From Shimia sediminis (GTDB taxonomy: Bacteria > Pseudomonadota > Alphaproteobacteria > Rhodobacterales > Rhodobacteraceae), in the NCBI RefSeq assembly GCF_003990645.1, contig NZ_RYZK01000006.1:124001-188000 (forward strand): a DNA stretch of 64,000 nucleotides, written 5' to 3'. A program made the position numbers and the translations under genes. The notes under the pieces were generated by a model, which was given only the letters and a program-made list of their open reading frames with translations, had not been told where the DNA came from and did not search any database. Shown here piece by piece: positions 63,717-64,000 of the stretch (positions are counted from its first letter, which is position 1; each line of letters starts with the position of its first letter).

Positions 63717-64000
63717 TCAGCCCTTGCCTTTCCACGGCACCAGGATGCGTTCTGCCCAGCGCATCAGCATGTCGATGCCAAAGCCGATGATGCCGATCAG
63801 GATGATGCCCATCAGAACGATGTCGGTATCCTGGAATTTGGACGCGGCCACGATCATCTTACCGACACCTTTTTCGGCGGCCACCAGTTCGGCCGCGACA
63901 ACGGTGCCCCAGCAGACCCCCATCGCCACACGGGCCGCCGTAAAGATCTCTGGCAACGAGTTCGGAATGATCACGTGGCGCAGGATCTGGCGTTTGTTGG
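63717..64000 (-). CDS. ABC transporter permease, TauC-like (3' end only)
   Basis: The last 94 residues of a binding-protein-dependent permease are present; the gene continues past the window. Frame and sequence (RQILRHVIIPNSLPEIFTAA, then GVCWGTVVAAELVAAEKGVG, and a final AERILVPWKGKG) match the C-terminal half of permeases of the taurine/nitrate/sulfonate class. The EAA-type cytoplasmic loop is in the IPNSLPEIFTAARVAMG region. The substrate (taurine or another sulfonate) cannot be fixed without the binding protein. Confidence 0.88.
   Translation of the reverse strand, partial: NKRQILRHVIIPNSLPEIFTAARVAMGVCWGTVVAAELVAAEKGVGKMIVAASKFQDTDIVLMGIILIGIIGFGIDMLMRWAERILVPWKGKG

Overview
The window looks like a chromosomal segment of an alphaproteobacterium of the Rhodobacteraceae, most likely the Roseobacter group. 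This rests on the GC-rich, densely packed genes, a GcrA cell-cycle regulator, a free-standing NDUFS4-type complex I subunit gene, small families typical of that group (DUF6455, DUF1467 next to methylmalonyl-CoA epimerase, PCu(A)C) and betaine/sulfonate-type catabolic genes. I see no prophage, insertion sequence, rRNA or CRISPR array. Assignments come from reading protein motifs; no database search was run.

Layout. 0-9.6 kb: the start of a membrane-protein gene, tRNA-Arg(TCT), an NDUFS4-like gene, uvrB, a small low-GC islet of two unknown genes, then a minus-strand block (sugar isomerase-like protein, secreted protein, two universal stress proteins, ABM-fold protein) and two plus-strand envelope proteins. 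9.6-16.1 kb: a catabolic module with a histidinol-dehydrogenase-like enzyme, a LysR regulator, a non-pyrrolysine MttB homologue and a dimethylglycine/sarcosine dehydrogenase-GcvT fusion. 16.2-24 kb: low-molecular-weight phosphatase coupled to a truncated DgoK homologue, sirtuin, copper chaperone pair, rpmB, meaB, a DUF3108 protein and hrpB. 24-34.6 kb: Nudix hydrolase, Pit phosphate transporter with a Pho-box-like array, 6-phosphogluconate dehydrogenase, panE-like gene, argF-argD, an EamA transporter, an orphan ABC permease, gcrA and a prephenate dehydrogenase-family gene. 34.8-45 kb: MFS exporter, AsmA protein, rimO, a DCC thioredoxin-like protein, a GlxA-type regulator, dgkA, a ClpP/crotonase-like secreted protein, a four-gene translationally coupled array of small four-cysteine proteins behind an FNR-like box, a YigZ-like protein and an M48 protease. 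45-64 kb: DUF167, DUF3604, a histone-deacetylase-family enzyme, nitroreductase, EI24 protein, DUF1467-mce, a response regulator, GNAT, the DUF1800-DUF1501 pair, aspS, pabC-pabB, carB, a secreted unknown and the end of a TauC-like permease gene.

Working together: argD, argF and carB supply arginine (and pyrimidine) precursors; meaB and mce both serve the methylmalonyl-CoA pathway from separate loci; pabB/pabC make p-aminobenzoate for folate, and the DMGDH-GcvT fusion would consume tetrahydrofolate. Intergenic DNA carries at least three families of short palindromic repeats, which are among the most notable non-coding features. The strongest leads for something undescribed are the DUF6455-type array with its FNR-like box, the truncated DgoK homologue coupled to a phosphatase, the MttB/HisD-like/DMGDH module, and a pair of 14-bp palindromes 32 bp apart upstream of the DCC gene.
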